Shown here piece after piece: positions 8,056-16,119 of a DNA stretch of 64,000 nt. The position numbers and the translations under genes are program-made. How positions within the stretch are numbered: the first letter of the stretch is position 1; each line of letters starts with the position of its first letter. The stretch covers positions 124,001 to 188,000 of the forward strand of contig NZ_VLNY01000006.1 in the NCBI RefSeq assembly GCF_008297975.1, in the 5' to 3' direction. The notes below the pieces were generated by a model. That model saw only the letters and a program-made list of their open reading frames with translations. It was not told the DNA's origin and made no database searches. This stretch comes from Antrihabitans cavernicola. Lineage in GTDB: Bacteria; Actinomycetota; Actinomycetes; Mycobacteriales; Mycobacteriaceae.

Positions 8056-9111
8056 CTACCAGGTGCGGGTGGCACCTGTCGTCAGCTTTTCGCCGCGCGA
8101 ACGCCAGTGCGGCTCTTTGTCCAAGGTCTTCTTGGTGATGTTGCGCAGCCTGCGGACGGCAGAGCCGTACACGCCGGACGCCGTGGTGGTCAGCTTGCCG
8201 CCGGGGGGTTCGTCCATGAACGGCATGAACTTGTCCGGGAAGCCGGGCATAGTGCAGCCGATGCAGATGCCACCGACGTTCGGGCAGCCGCCCACGCCGT
8301 TGAGCCAACCTCGCTTCGGCACGTTGCACTTGACCACCGGGCCCCAACACCCCAGTTTCACAATGCATTTCGGCGAGCCGTACTCGGTCGCGAAGTCGCC
8401 CTGCTCGTAGTACCCTGCTCGGTCGCACCCCTCGTGGACAGTGCTACCGAACAGCCATTGTGGGCGCAACGCCTCGTCGAGCGGAATCATCGGGGCCTGA
8501 CCCGTCGCCATGTACAGCAGGTAGGTGAGGGTCTCCGACAGATTGTCCGGCTGGATCGGGCAACCGGGAACGCACACGATCGGTATGCCCGCCTTGGACT
8601 TCCAGTCCCAGCCCAAGTAGTCGGGAACACCCATCGCACCCGTCGGGTTGCCCGCCATGGCGTGAATTCCGCCGTAGGTTGCGCATGTTCCGACAGCGAC
8701 TATCGCCGTCGCCTTCGGCGCCAATTTGTCCAACCACTCGCTGGTGGTGATCGGTTGCCCGGTATCCCGGTTGTTGCCGAACCCGCACCAGTAGCCGTCG
8801 TCGTGCAGCGCCTCGTTGGGAATCGATCCCTCGACGACCAGCACGAACGGTTCCAGTTCGCCGCGGTCGGCCTTCCAGAACCATTCGAGGAAGTCGTCGG
8901 CACCGCCCTCCGGGCCGCACTCGAAGTCGATCAACGGCCAATGCACCGCGATCTTCGGGAGGCCGGGGAGCGCGCCGAGGGCGATCTCCTCGATGCTCGG
9001 CTGCGTGGCAGCAGTCAGAGCCACCGAGTCGCCGTCGCAACTCAGGCCGGCATTGATCCACAGCACGTGAATCAGGGTGTCTTCAGCGGCTTTTGCTTCT
9101 GCAGTGAGCAT
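8056..9111 (-). CDS. hucS: [NiFe]-hydrogenase small subunit, actinobacterial group 1h (Huc/Hhy type)
   Basis: 351 residues, with no twin-arginine signal peptide, so the enzyme assembles in the cytoplasm. The proximal-cluster motif, CxGC in most small subunits, reads C25-D-G-D28 (LSCDGDS): one Cys is replaced by Asp, the hallmark of actinobacterial-type O2-tolerant enzymes, where structures show 3Cys/1Asp ligation. The other proximal cysteines are in VGTCATYG and VPGCPIQP. Distal and medial ligands lie in the HEGCDR, GCWGP, GGCPNVGG and GICIGC stretches. It is preceded by a 127-bp gap after hypB that may hold its own promoter. Confidence 0.95.
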   Translation of the reverse strand: MLTAEAKAAEDTLIHVLWINAGLSCDGDSVALTAATQPSIEEIALGALPGLPKIAVHWPLIDFECGPEGGADDFLEWFWKADRGELEPFVLVVEGSIPNEALHDDGYWCGFGNNRDTGQPITTSEWLDKLAPKATAIVAVGTCATYGGIHAMAGNPTGAMGVPDYLGWDWKSKAGIPIVCVPGCPIQPDNLSETLTYLLYMATGQAPMIPLDEALRPQWLFGSTVHEGCDRAGYYEQGDFATEYGSPKCIVKLGCWGPVVKCNVPKRGWLNGVGGCPNVGGICIGCTMPGFPDKFMPFMDEPPGGKLTTTASGVYGSAVRRLRNITKKTLDKEPHWRSRGEKLTTGATRTW

Positions 9112-9238
9112 CGCGCTTCAATCCGGGGCGTGGGCATGGGCCCCTGGCGTCACTGGAGTCGACCGCCGGCTTGCTTGTGTGGCGCTGATCACTATTTAGC
9201 TCCGGTAAGGCTCAGATGTCAACGCTGTATGGCGTAAA
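9112..9238. other. Intergenic gap between hypB and hucS
   Basis: This 127-bp gap separates the hypAB pair from hucS on the same strand. I find no credible reading frame in it. It is the only break in an otherwise packed run and is the natural place for a separate promoter for the structural genes. No unambiguous -10/-35 pair or terminator hairpin stands out by eye. In Mycobacterium smegmatis the scaffold gene hucM sits directly upstream of hucS; nothing comparable is encoded here. Confidence 0.5.
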
Positions 9239-10000
9239 TCAACTCGCCGAAAGCCACTCGTACCAGCTCGAAATTCCTTCTCCATTCGTCGCGGACATGG
9301 TGAGCATTTTCAGGCCCGGATTCACCGATCGCGCGTACTTCTCGCACAGCGCGACGTCGAAGTCGACGTAGGGGAGCAGATCGGATTTGTTCACGATCAC
9401 CAGGTCGGCGGCCGCGAACATGTGCGGATACTTCAGCGGCTTGTCGGTGCCTTCGGTGACCGAGATGACCACCACTCGCGCGCGCTCGCCCAGATCGAAA
9501 AGTGCTGGGCAGACAAGATTCCCGACATTCTCGACGAACAGTAGCGACCCCGTTGCCGGGTCTAGTGCGTCCAGGGCGCCGCGCACCATCTGCGCATCGA
9601 GATGGCAACCGGTTCCGGTGTTGACCTGCACCACGCCGCAGCCGGTTGCCTTGATGCGTTCGGCGTCCAACGTGGTTTCCTGATCGCCCTCGATCACCGA
9701 CACCGCCCGCGATCCGCCGATCTCCCTGATCGTCCGCTCCAGCAGCGTGGTCTTTCCGGCGCCGGGCGAACTCATCATGTTCACGGCCACAATCCCGCGG
9801 CCCTCGAGCCAACCGCGGTTGCGTTCGGCGAGCAGATCGTTCTTCGCGAGCACCTTCTGCTCGAGCGTGACCGTCTCGGTGTGTGGATGCTCGTGCGGGT
9901 GGGTGTGGTCATGCTCGTGCGGATGCGTATGTGGATGTTCGTGCGGGATGGTGATGACTGCTCCGCCGTCGTCGCCGCCACAACCACATGTTGCGCACAT
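9239..10000 (-). CDS. hypB: HypB, nickel-binding GTPase for hydrogenase maturation
   Basis: 253 residues from the ATG at 10000, two bases after the hypA stop. It opens with MCATCGCGG, the CxxCxC high-affinity nickel site, then a histidine-rich tract (HEHPHTHPHEHDHTH and more, about residues 20-42) that probably stores nickel. A P-loop SSPGAGKTT and the GTPase motifs VIEGDQET and NKSDLL follow. HypB, with HypA, loads nickel into the hydrogenase large subunit at the cost of GTP. It is co-transcribed with hypA and points toward hucSL. Confidence 0.96.
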   Translation of the reverse strand: MCATCGCGGDDGGAVITIPHEHPHTHPHEHDHTHPHEHPHTETVTLEQKVLAKNDLLAERNRGWLEGRGIVAVNMMSSPGAGKTTLLERTIREIGGSRAVSVIEGDQETTLDAERIKATGCGVVQVNTGTGCHLDAQMVRGALDALDPATGSLLFVENVGNLVCPALFDLGERARVVVISVTEGTDKPLKYPHMFAAADLVIVNKSDLLPYVDFDVALCEKYARSVNPGLKMLTMSATNGEGISSWYEWLSAS

Positions 10001-10002
10001 AG

Positions 10003-10332
10003 TCAGCTCACTTCCATCGACATTATCTGCAACTCTCTGCCGGCGACTATCTCCACATCCGCACTGCCGCAAGGACATAGGAGGATGAGATCCTGCAGAA
10101 CGAAATCGTCTTCGCAATCCCGGCAATGCGCTCGACCCGGCGGCTGCTCGATGATCAACTCCGCACCGTCGAGGGCGGTGCCTTCGGTGATCAGCTCGAA
10201 GCAGAACTGCATGGAGTCCGGGACCACGGCGCACAGTGCGCCCACCTTCACCCGGACGCTGTGCACCCGGCGGCCTGCGGCATGTTCGCAAGCGGCCTCG
10301 ACCACGCTCTGGGTTATCGACATTTCGTGCAC
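10003..10332 (-). CDS. hypA: HypA, nickel metallochaperone
   Basis: 109 residues. I chose the GTG at 10332 because it yields (V/M)HEMSITQSVVEAA, the invariant HypA N-terminus whose His2 and neighbouring residues bind nickel; upstream codons do not match the family. The zinc-binding cysteines are in CRDCEDDF and CPCGS, a CxxC...CxC pattern. HypA partners HypB in nickel insertion. Two bases separate it from hypB. It is the first gene of the leftward hydrogenase locus and diverges from a nickel permease across a long inverted repeat. Confidence 0.95.
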   Translation of the reverse strand: MHEMSITQSVVEAACEHAAGRRVHSVRVKVGALCAVVPDSMQFCFELITEGTALDGAELIIEQPPGRAHCRDCEDDFVLQDLILLCPCGSADVEIVAGRELQIMSMEVS

Positions 10333-10405
10333 GGCGCCTCGGTTCCCGCTGTTGTCACAGTAGAACTTTTCTCGGTAAGACGCAGCATCGGCGGGCACAA
10401 CGAAA

Positions 10406-10438
10406 GTTCATCTGTGCACTTCATCTGCACAGATGAAC
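10406..10438. promoter_or_regulatory. Perfect 13-7-13 inverted repeat between hypA and the nickel permease
   Basis: GTTCATCTGTGCA at 10406-10418 is repeated in exact inverse as TGCACAGATGAAC at 10426-10438, around a 7-bp spacer. It lies in the divergent region between hypA and the NiCoT gene, just upstream of a TATACG that could be the permease -10. The length and perfection suggest a dimeric regulator site, probably controlling nickel uptake and/or hydrogenase maturation genes. It does not match the NikR consensus I know, nor clearly the Streptomyces Nur box. Confidence 0.65.
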
Positions 10439-11566
10439 AGGTATACGCTCGACGGCGTGACGAACGATGTCCGCTCGATGCGTAGTAGTCCAGCTGACAT
10501 GTGGCGTGGCCTGGACGCGGCGCAGCGCCGAAGCCTCGTCGGAATGGCGCTGACCGTCGTTGCGCTCAACGTCATCGGGTGGGGCGTACTGCTGCTGTTC
10601 GTCGTACCGGGCCATTACGCGGTGCAGGGCAGCGTGTTCGGTGTCGGACTTGGCGTCACCGCCTACACGCTCGGCATGAGGCACGCATTCGACGCCGATC
10701 ACATCGCCGCAATCGACAACACCACCCGCAAACTTGTCGCCGACGGCAAAAAGCCTATGTCCGTGGGGTTTTGGTTCTCACTCGGGCATTCCAGCATCGT
10801 GTTCGTCCTTGTCGCACTGCTCGCAATGGGCGTCCGACGGCTTGCGTCCGACCTCCAGGACGATCAGTCCGATCTGCAGAAGTGGACGGGGCTCTTCGGC
10901 ACAACGGTGTCCGGCACGTTCCTGCTACTGATCGGCTTGCTCAACCTGATCTCACTCGTCGGCATCTATCGCGTTTTCGGGGAGATGAAGCAGGGGCACT
11001 ACGACGAGGAGCGGCTCGAAGCGGAGCTGGCGAACCGGGGTGTGCTGAACAAAGTGCTTGCGCCGGTGATGAAGACGGTCCGCAAGTCGTGGCACATGTA
11101 CCCGGTGGGGTTGCTGTTCGGATTGGGCTTCGACACCGTGACCGAGGTGGGTCTGCTGGTGATAGCCGGTGGTGCGGCGGCCACCGGGCTGCCTTGGTAC
11201 TCGATTCTCGTTCTGCCCGTGCTGTTCTGTGCGGGCATGTCGCTGTTCGACTCGCTCGACGGGTCGTTCATGAACTTCGCCTACGGCTGGGCCTTCGCGC
11301 AGCCGATCCGCAAGATCTACTACAACCTGGTGGTCACCGGATTGTCGGTCGCCGTCGCGTTGTTGATCGGTGCGCAGGAGATCATCTCGATCGTGACCGA
11401 CAAACTCGACATCACGACCGGACTGCTCGGCGTGATCGGTGGTCTCGATCTTGCGGCCGTCGGGTTCATCATCGTCGGACTGTTCGTCGTCACGTGGGCG
11501 ATTGCCGTCGCAGTATGGAAGCTCGGACGCGTCGAAGAGCGCTGGCAGGAGCGCCTCAGCGGCTGA
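10433..11566 (+). CDS. NiCoT-family nickel/cobalt permease
   Basis: A multi-pass membrane protein of up to 377 residues with the NiCoT signature RHAFDADHIAAIDN in the second helix (HX4DH metal selectivity motif) and a second conserved block LGFDTVTEVGLL. It imports Ni2+ and possibly Co2+, supplying the hydrogenase whose maturation genes diverge from it. The first ATG (10433) lies inside the inverted repeat, and a TATACG that looks like a -10 follows, so translation more likely begins at GTG 10457 or ATG 10478; family similarity begins only after that. It converges directly with the SRPBCC gene, the two stop codons abutting. Confidence 0.93.
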   Translation: MNRYTLDGVTNDVRSMRSSPADMWRGLDAAQRRSLVGMALTVVALNVIGWGVLLLFVVPGHYAVQGSVFGVGLGVTAYTLGMRHAFDADHIAAIDNTTRKLVADGKKPMSVGFWFSLGHSSIVFVLVALLAMGVRRLASDLQDDQSDLQKWTGLFGTTVSGTFLLLIGLLNLISLVGIYRVFGEMKQGHYDEERLEAELANRGVLNKVLAPVMKTVRKSWHMYPVGLLFGLGFDTVTEVGLLVIAGGAAATGLPWYSILVLPVLFCAGMSLFDSLDGSFMNFAYGWAFAQPIRKIYYNLVVTGLSVAVALLIGAQEIISIVTDKLDITTGLLGVIGGLDLAAVGFIIVGLFVVTWAIAVAVWKLGRVEERWQERLSG

Positions 11567-12022
11567 TCAGCCCTGCTCGACGGCGCCCTTGATCTTCTTC
11601 AGTCCCTGGTGCATGCCTGCCACCAAGTTGTGCTCGAAGTTGGGCGTACCGCCGAGCAGCTTGTCGATCGCAAAGGTGATGGGCTTCGGGATGCCGCCGG
11701 CCGATTCGACGCGCCGTTCCGTCACCGTGGTTCCGATCGCGGACGGGGTCAACTCGTACGACCAGGTGGTGCGGTTCTCGTTCATACGAAACGCGATCGC
11801 CTTGTCCTGCTCCACCCGCACCACGGTGGAGGTGGTCGGCCAGACCTTCCAGCCGTCCTTGTTGAGGTTGATCGTCAGCGCGCCTTCGCGCAACTGGCCG
11901 AGCAGCTGCATGCGGCGGCACTGCGGACTCCATTCGGGCATCCGACTCAGATCCGACACAACGGCCCACACCTTGTCCGGGGTTGCGGCGATGTCGATGC
12001 TGGCTTCGAGTGGTGCGCTCAC
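11567..12022 (-). CDS. SRPBCC-family (START/polyketide-cyclase-like) protein
   Basis: 151 residues starting MSAPLEASIDIAATPDKVWAVVSDLSRMPEWSPQC, a standard opening of the SRPBCC helix-grip fold, which encloses a hydrophobic ligand pocket. Members in Mycobacteriales include many small cytosolic proteins of unknown ligand. No catalytic residues can be assigned. The stop abuts the NiCoT stop (TGATCA), and the gene starts divergently from the signalling operon to its right, so it is a stand-alone unit. Fold assignment is confident; function is not. Confidence 0.85.
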   Translation of the reverse strand: MSAPLEASIDIAATPDKVWAVVSDLSRMPEWSPQCRRMQLLGQLREGALTINLNKDGWKVWPTTSTVVRVEQDKAIAFRMNENRTTWSYELTPSAIGTTVTERRVESAGGIPKPITFAIDKLLGGTPNFEHNLVAGMHQGLKKIKGAVEQG

Positions 12023-12325
12023 TGAAATCTCCTGCCGATGCTCATGCTGTTACGCGCCGTAACCTACACGGCTCGTTTGATGTGTGTTAAGTCACGAGTT
12101 GATCGCAATTGGTCGGTTGTCCGACTCGACCTCGTACAGTTCACGCCTGAGCTACTTATGAGCTAACCTTTCGATCACGACGGGATTCGCAGTTCGGATG
12201 GGTTTCCCTCGGGTGGGTGACTCCGGTTCAGTCGGTGTCGGCTACGTACATGCGTCGACGTTTGGAATTCACATTCGTCCCGCGTGCCTCACACGTAACA
12301 GGTAATGCAAGGGGGAGAATCACCG
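12023..12325. other. Divergent intergenic region upstream of the response-regulator operon
   Basis: About 300 bp between the SRPBCC start and the first small frame of the signalling operon. I see no protein-like frame. A small hairpin GTCGG-TTGT-CCGAC lies at 12112-12125, and a TGAGCTA direct repeat follows shortly after. The region presumably holds promoters for both directions, but no consensus pair is convincing by eye. Confidence 0.4.
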
Positions 12326-12403
12326 ATGAACACGGTGTCAGTCTCGAACACAACGACAATCCCTGAAACCGTCTCAGCCAGTCACGGAGTTGATCGGTCG
12401 TGA
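12326..12403 (+). CDS. Possible 25-codon leader ORF with strong ribosome site
   Basis: An ATG at 12326 is preceded at 7-bp spacing by GGGGGAGA, one of the best Shine-Dalgarno matches in the window. It encodes MNTVSVSNTTTIPETVSA and seven more residues, then stops in TGA overlapping a GTG (GTGA) that opens the next small frame. Ser/Thr-rich and without known homology to me. It may be a translated leader that couples to the 52-codon frame; equally the ribosome site might be fortuitous. Confidence 0.35.
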   Translation: MNTVSVSNTTTIPETVSASHGVDRS

Positions 12404-12558
12404 AATTGCATTCGATATTGCGCCGCGATGCCGGCGCATCCCTTCCACTACTGGACTCCGCGCGTATGCACGGCAGCCCGAAATCGTGGCCGAGCGAGAA
12501 GCTGGAACGCTTGCTCACCCCGATGGAGATCGACCAGATTCTGCAACATCGAATCTGA
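12400..12558 (+). CDS. Small hypothetical protein (52 aa) preceding the response-regulator operon
   Basis: Starts at GTG 12400, overlapping the preceding leader frame by 4 bp, and stops 37 bp before the response-regulator gene. The C-terminal part SEKLERLLTPMEIDQILQHR is helical and amphipathic, more protein-like than random frames of this length. The N-terminus is basic (KLHSILRRD). I do not recognise the family. Position suggests it belongs to the redox-signalling operon downstream. Supported only by codon content, overlap and spacing. Confidence 0.42.
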   Translation: MKLHSILRRDAGASLPLLDSARMHGSPKSWPSEKLERLLTPMEIDQILQHRI

Positions 12559-12595
12559 CCCCGCAGGTCTATCGGGGTAGCGGCATACTCGAAGA

Positions 12596-14290
12596 GTGAC
12601 GGCACCACCCACGCAACGAGAATCGCCCGCATCCCACAAACCTGCAATCGTCAGCGTCGACGACGACCCGGGTGTTTCCCGCGCGGTCGTACGCGACCTG
12701 CGTCGCCGCTACGGCGAGAACTACCGAATCTTGCGCGCACAATCGGGCCAAGATGCCCTCGATGCATTGCGCGAAATGAAGCTCCGCGGCCAACCCGTCG
12801 CCGTGCTGCTCGCCGACTACCGGATGCCCGGCATGGACGGCATCGAATTCCTCGAGCAGGCGATGGATCTGCACCCCTTCGCGAAGCGGGTGCTGCTGAC
12901 CGCCTACGCCGATACCAACGCCGCTATCGACGCGATCAATGTCGTCGATCTCGACCACTATCTACTCAAGCCGTGGGATCCACCGGAAGAGAAGCTGTAC
13001 CCGGTGATAGATGCACTGCTGGAAGCCTGGATCACCGCGGATCACAAGCCGGTCACCGAGACCAAGATCGTCGGGCATCGCTGGTCGGCGCGATCATCAC
13101 AGGTCAGGGAGTTTCTTGCCCGTAATCAGCTGCCCTACCGGTGGTACATGTCGGACGAGCCGGAGGGGCTGCGGCTGCTCGAGGCGGCCTGTGTCGACGC
13201 TGCGCGGCTGCCGGTCGTCATCACCTCCGCGGGCAAGGCGCTGATCGAGCCGACCGACGCCGAACTCGCCGATCACGTCGGTCTCACCACGACGCCCGCT
13301 CAGGATTTCTACGACCTGATCGTGATCGGCGGTGGGCCCGCGGGCTTGGGCGCGGCGGTCTACGGTGCGTCCGAAGGGCTGCGCACGGTGCTGGTCGAGC
13401 GGACCGCGACCGGCGGCCAAGCAGGCCAGAGCTCACGGATCGAGAACTACCTCGGCTTTCCCGACGGAGTGTCCGGTGCGCAGCTGGCGGATCGTGCACG
13501 TCGGCAGGCGGCGAAGTTCGGGGCCGAGGTGATCACCACCCGTGACGCCGTCGGCCTCGAAGCGAACGGTTCGGCGCGGACGGTCCGGTTCTCGGACGGT
13601 GCCACGTTGGACGCGCACACGGTGATCGTCGCGACGGGCGTGATGTATCGGCGCCATCCGGCGCCGGGGATCGACGACTTCACCGGTCGTGGCGTCTACT
13701 ACGGCTCGGCGATGACCGAGGCGCCGAGGTGCATGAACGAGGACATCTTCATCGTCGGCGGAGCCAACTCGGCAGGCCAAGCCGCCGTCTACCTGTCCCG
13801 AACGGCGAAATCCGTGACGATCGTGGTGCGGGCGCCGTCGTTGGAGCAGTCGATGTCGCACTACCTCATTCAGCAGATCGAGCAGATCGACAACATCTCG
13901 ATCCGCCCCTGCACCGAGGTGACCGGCGCAAGCGGCGACGACCACCTCGAGACCATCACCCTGCGCAACAATGCGACCGACACCTCCGAGGATGTTGCCG
14001 CACAGTGGCTGTTTCTGTTCATCGGTGCTGCGCCGGGTACCGATTGGCTCGACGGCGTTGTTGCACGTGACGAGCGTGGGTTCGTGCTCGCGGGTCCGGA
14101 CTTGATGCCCGACGGCGTACGACCTGCCGGATGGGTTCTCGATCGCGCTCCGCATCACTTGGAGACCAGCGTGCCGGGAGTGTTCGTGGCAGGAGACGTG
14201 CGATCCGAGTCGCCCAAACGGGTGGCGTCGGCGGTGGGCGAGGGTGCGATGGCAGTGATGTTGGTGCATCGGTACTTGGCAAAACCATGA
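12596..14290 (+). CDS. Response regulator receiver fused to thioredoxin-reductase-like flavoprotein
   Basis: 564 residues from a GTG. Residues about 16-140 are a CheY-like receiver with the acidic pocket VDDD, phospho-acceptor Asp74 (LLADYRMPG) and Lys125 (LLKPW). About 145-225 is a linker. From about 235 follows a TrxR-type two-domain flavoprotein with the FAD loop VIGGGPAGLGAA, the second dinucleotide fold IFIVGGANSAGQAA and the C-terminal GVFVAGDVR. The redox CxxC expected before the second fold is absent (the stretch reads YYGSAMTEAPRC). So it has a signalling input and a flavin output but no dithiol site. The partner histidine kinase is encoded 7 bp downstream. Confidence 0.93.
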   Translation: MTAPPTQRESPASHKPAIVSVDDDPGVSRAVVRDLRRRYGENYRILRAQSGQDALDALREMKLRGQPVAVLLADYRMPGMDGIEFLEQAMDLHPFAKRVLLTAYADTNAAIDAINVVDLDHYLLKPWDPPEEKLYPVIDALLEAWITADHKPVTETKIVGHRWSARSSQVREFLARNQLPYRWYMSDEPEGLRLLEAACVDAARLPVVITSAGKALIEPTDAELADHVGLTTTPAQDFYDLIVIGGGPAGLGAAVYGASEGLRTVLVERTATGGQAGQSSRIENYLGFPDGVSGAQLADRARRQAAKFGAEVITTRDAVGLEANGSARTVRFSDGATLDAHTVIVATGVMYRRHPAPGIDDFTGRGVYYGSAMTEAPRCMNEDIFIVGGANSAGQAAVYLSRTAKSVTIVVRAPSLEQSMSHYLIQQIEQIDNISIRPCTEVTGASGDDHLETITLRNNATDTSEDVAAQWLFLFIGAAPGTDWLDGVVARDERGFVLAGPDLMPDGVRPAGWVLDRAPHHLETSVPGVFVAGDVRSESPKRVASAVGEGAMAVMLVHRYLAKP

Positions 14291-14297
14291 AGGAACA

Positions 14298-15764
14298 ATG
14301 ATGAGCTCTGCGTTGGTGTGTGACCCGGAAGAACTGCGGACGTTGTTCCTGTTCGAGAAGTTGAACGACGAGCAGTTGGAACGGTTGTGCAGGGAAGGGC
14401 ACATCGAGGTGCTCGAGCCCGGCAAGGTGCACAGCGAGGGTGACCCGGCCGAGTGCTTCTACGTGCTGATCGACGGCGAGATAGCACTGACGAAACTCTC
14501 CGGCGGCGACGAGGTGGAGACCGCCCGCACCACGCACAAGGGTGCGTATGCGGGCGCGTGGGGTGCCTACCTCGGCGACAAGGTGGAGCAGAAGTACGGC
14601 GGATCGATGTACGTGATCAAGCCGTCGCGGTTCTACGTGCTCGACGGCGCGACGTTCGCCGAGATGATCAAAGAGTGGTTCCCGATGGCAGTACACCTGC
14701 TCGAAGGTGTGTTCTTCGGCAATAGAAAGTCCCGCCAGGCGATCGATCAGCGCGAGCGACTGCTGGCGCTGGGGTCACTGACCGCCGGTCTGACCCACGA
14801 GTTGAACAATCCTGCCGCAGCGGCGGTTCGGGCGACGTCGTCGTTGCGGGAGCGCGTCGCGGGCATGCGGCACAAGCTGGCCATGATCTCGCAGGGCAAG
14901 TTCGACGCCGCGGCCTTGGAGTCGCTGGTGCGGATCCAGGAGGAGGCCGCCGCGCAGGTGGCGAAGGCTCCGACGTTGACGCCGATGGAGGAATCGGATC
15001 GCGAAGATGCGATGGGTGAGTGGCTCGAGGAGCGAAACATCGCGGGCGCCTGGGAGATTGCGCCCACCTTCGTGCAAGCCGGCATGGACATCGATTGGCT
15101 GGAGCGGATCGAGGGAACCTTGCAGGACAGCTCGACCCAGGTGTTCGAGGGGGCGATCCGCTGGTTGAACTACACGGTCGAGTCCGAGCTGCTAATGAAC
15201 GAGATCGCTGATTCCACCAATCGGATCACCTCGCTGGTCGGTGCCGCCAAACAGTATTCGCAGATGGATCGCGCGCCGTTCCAGGTGGTCGACGTCCACG
15301 AATTGCTCGACAGCACGCTGGTCATGCTCGGTCGCAAGATCGGCGACGCGATCAAGGTGGTGAAGGACTACGACCGCACCCTGCCGGAGCTCCCGTGCTT
15401 CGCCGCGGAGCTGAACCAGGTGTGGACCAACCTGATCGACAACGCGGTGGGTGCGATGCCGAACGGCGGCACATTGAGCGTGCGCACGTATCGGGAAAAT
15501 GATTGTCTCGCAGTCGAGATCGGCGATACCGGAACCGGTGTGCCGGACGAGATCAAGAATCGCATCTTCGAACCGTTCTTCACGACCAAGCCGGTCGGCG
15601 AGGGGACCGGGCTCGGCCTGGACATCTCCTTCCGGATCGTCGCGAACAAGCATCGCGGCGACATCAGAGTGGAATCCGAACCCGGCAACACCAGGTTCAT
15701 CGTGCGGATACCGTTGACCCAGCCTGACGAAGGAGACGATGGTGGCGAACCCGACGGGAATTGA
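14298..15764 (+). CDS. Cyclic-nucleotide-binding-domain histidine kinase
   Basis: 488 residues, no membrane helices, so a cytosolic kinase. Residues about 10-140 resemble a cNMP-binding/Crp-like sensory domain (LFLFEKLNDEQLERLC, later GDPAECFYVLIDGEI). The phospho-acceptor is probably His167 in LTHELNNP, followed by a long helical segment and a HATPase domain with N box WTNLIDNAVGAMP, G1 GDTGTGVP and G2 GTGLGLD. It should phosphorylate the receiver domain of the flavoprotein encoded directly upstream. Two adjacent ATG codons (14298, 14301) are possible starts. It overlaps the zinc-finger gene by 26 bp. Confidence 0.93.
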   Translation: MMSSALVCDPEELRTLFLFEKLNDEQLERLCREGHIEVLEPGKVHSEGDPAECFYVLIDGEIALTKLSGGDEVETARTTHKGAYAGAWGAYLGDKVEQKYGGSMYVIKPSRFYVLDGATFAEMIKEWFPMAVHLLEGVFFGNRKSRQAIDQRERLLALGSLTAGLTHELNNPAAAAVRATSSLRERVAGMRHKLAMISQGKFDAAALESLVRIQEEAAAQVAKAPTLTPMEESDREDAMGEWLEERNIAGAWEIAPTFVQAGMDIDWLERIEGTLQDSSTQVFEGAIRWLNYTVESELLMNEIADSTNRITSLVGAAKQYSQMDRAPFQVVDVHELLDSTLVMLGRKIGDAIKVVKDYDRTLPELPCFAAELNQVWTNLIDNAVGAMPNGGTLSVRTYRENDCLAVEIGDTGTGVPDEIKNRIFEPFFTTKPVGEGTGLGLDISFRIVANKHRGDIRVESEPGNTRFIVRIPLTQPDEGDDGGEPDGN

Positions 15765-16089
15765 TCCCAACGTCGCGCCGAGCGGCGTCGGTTGCGTCGA
15801 ATGCGGTGAGGTCGACGGCTGGTGGGTCCATCTACGACGCTGTGCGCAGTGCGGTCACATCGGCTGCTGCGACTCCTCGCCCGCCCAGCATGCCAGTGCG
15901 CATGCGGCCGCAACGGGGCATCCGCTGATTCGGAGCTTCGAGCCGGGCGAGTCGTGGTTCTACAGTTTCGAAACGCAAGAGATGTACGACGGTCCGGAGC
16001 TCGCACCGCCGCAACATCATCCGATCGAGCAATCGGCGCCGGGACCTGCCGACCGCGTGCCGCAGGATTGGCGTTCGCACATCCACTGA
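15739..16089 (+). CDS. UBP-type zinc-finger protein
   Basis: 116 residues with the ZnF-UBP pattern: GCVECGEVDGWWVHLRRCAQCGHIGCCDSS followed by QHASAHAAATGHPL, providing the Cys and His ligands of the binuclear zinc fold known from ubiquitin hydrolases and HDAC6. In actinobacteria such proteins are small stand-alone adaptors of unknown ligand. The start overlaps the kinase gene by 26 bp, which indicates co-translation, so it probably acts in the same redox-signalling pathway. What it binds in a bacterium with this operon is unknown. Confidence 0.9.
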   Translation: MVANPTGIDPNVAPSGVGCVECGEVDGWWVHLRRCAQCGHIGCCDSSPAQHASAHAAATGHPLIRSFEPGESWFYSFETQEMYDGPELAPPQHHPIEQSAPGPADRVPQDWRSHIH

Positions 16090-16119
16090 CCTCGACTCAT
16101 CGGAGTTGAAGGACGGCAG

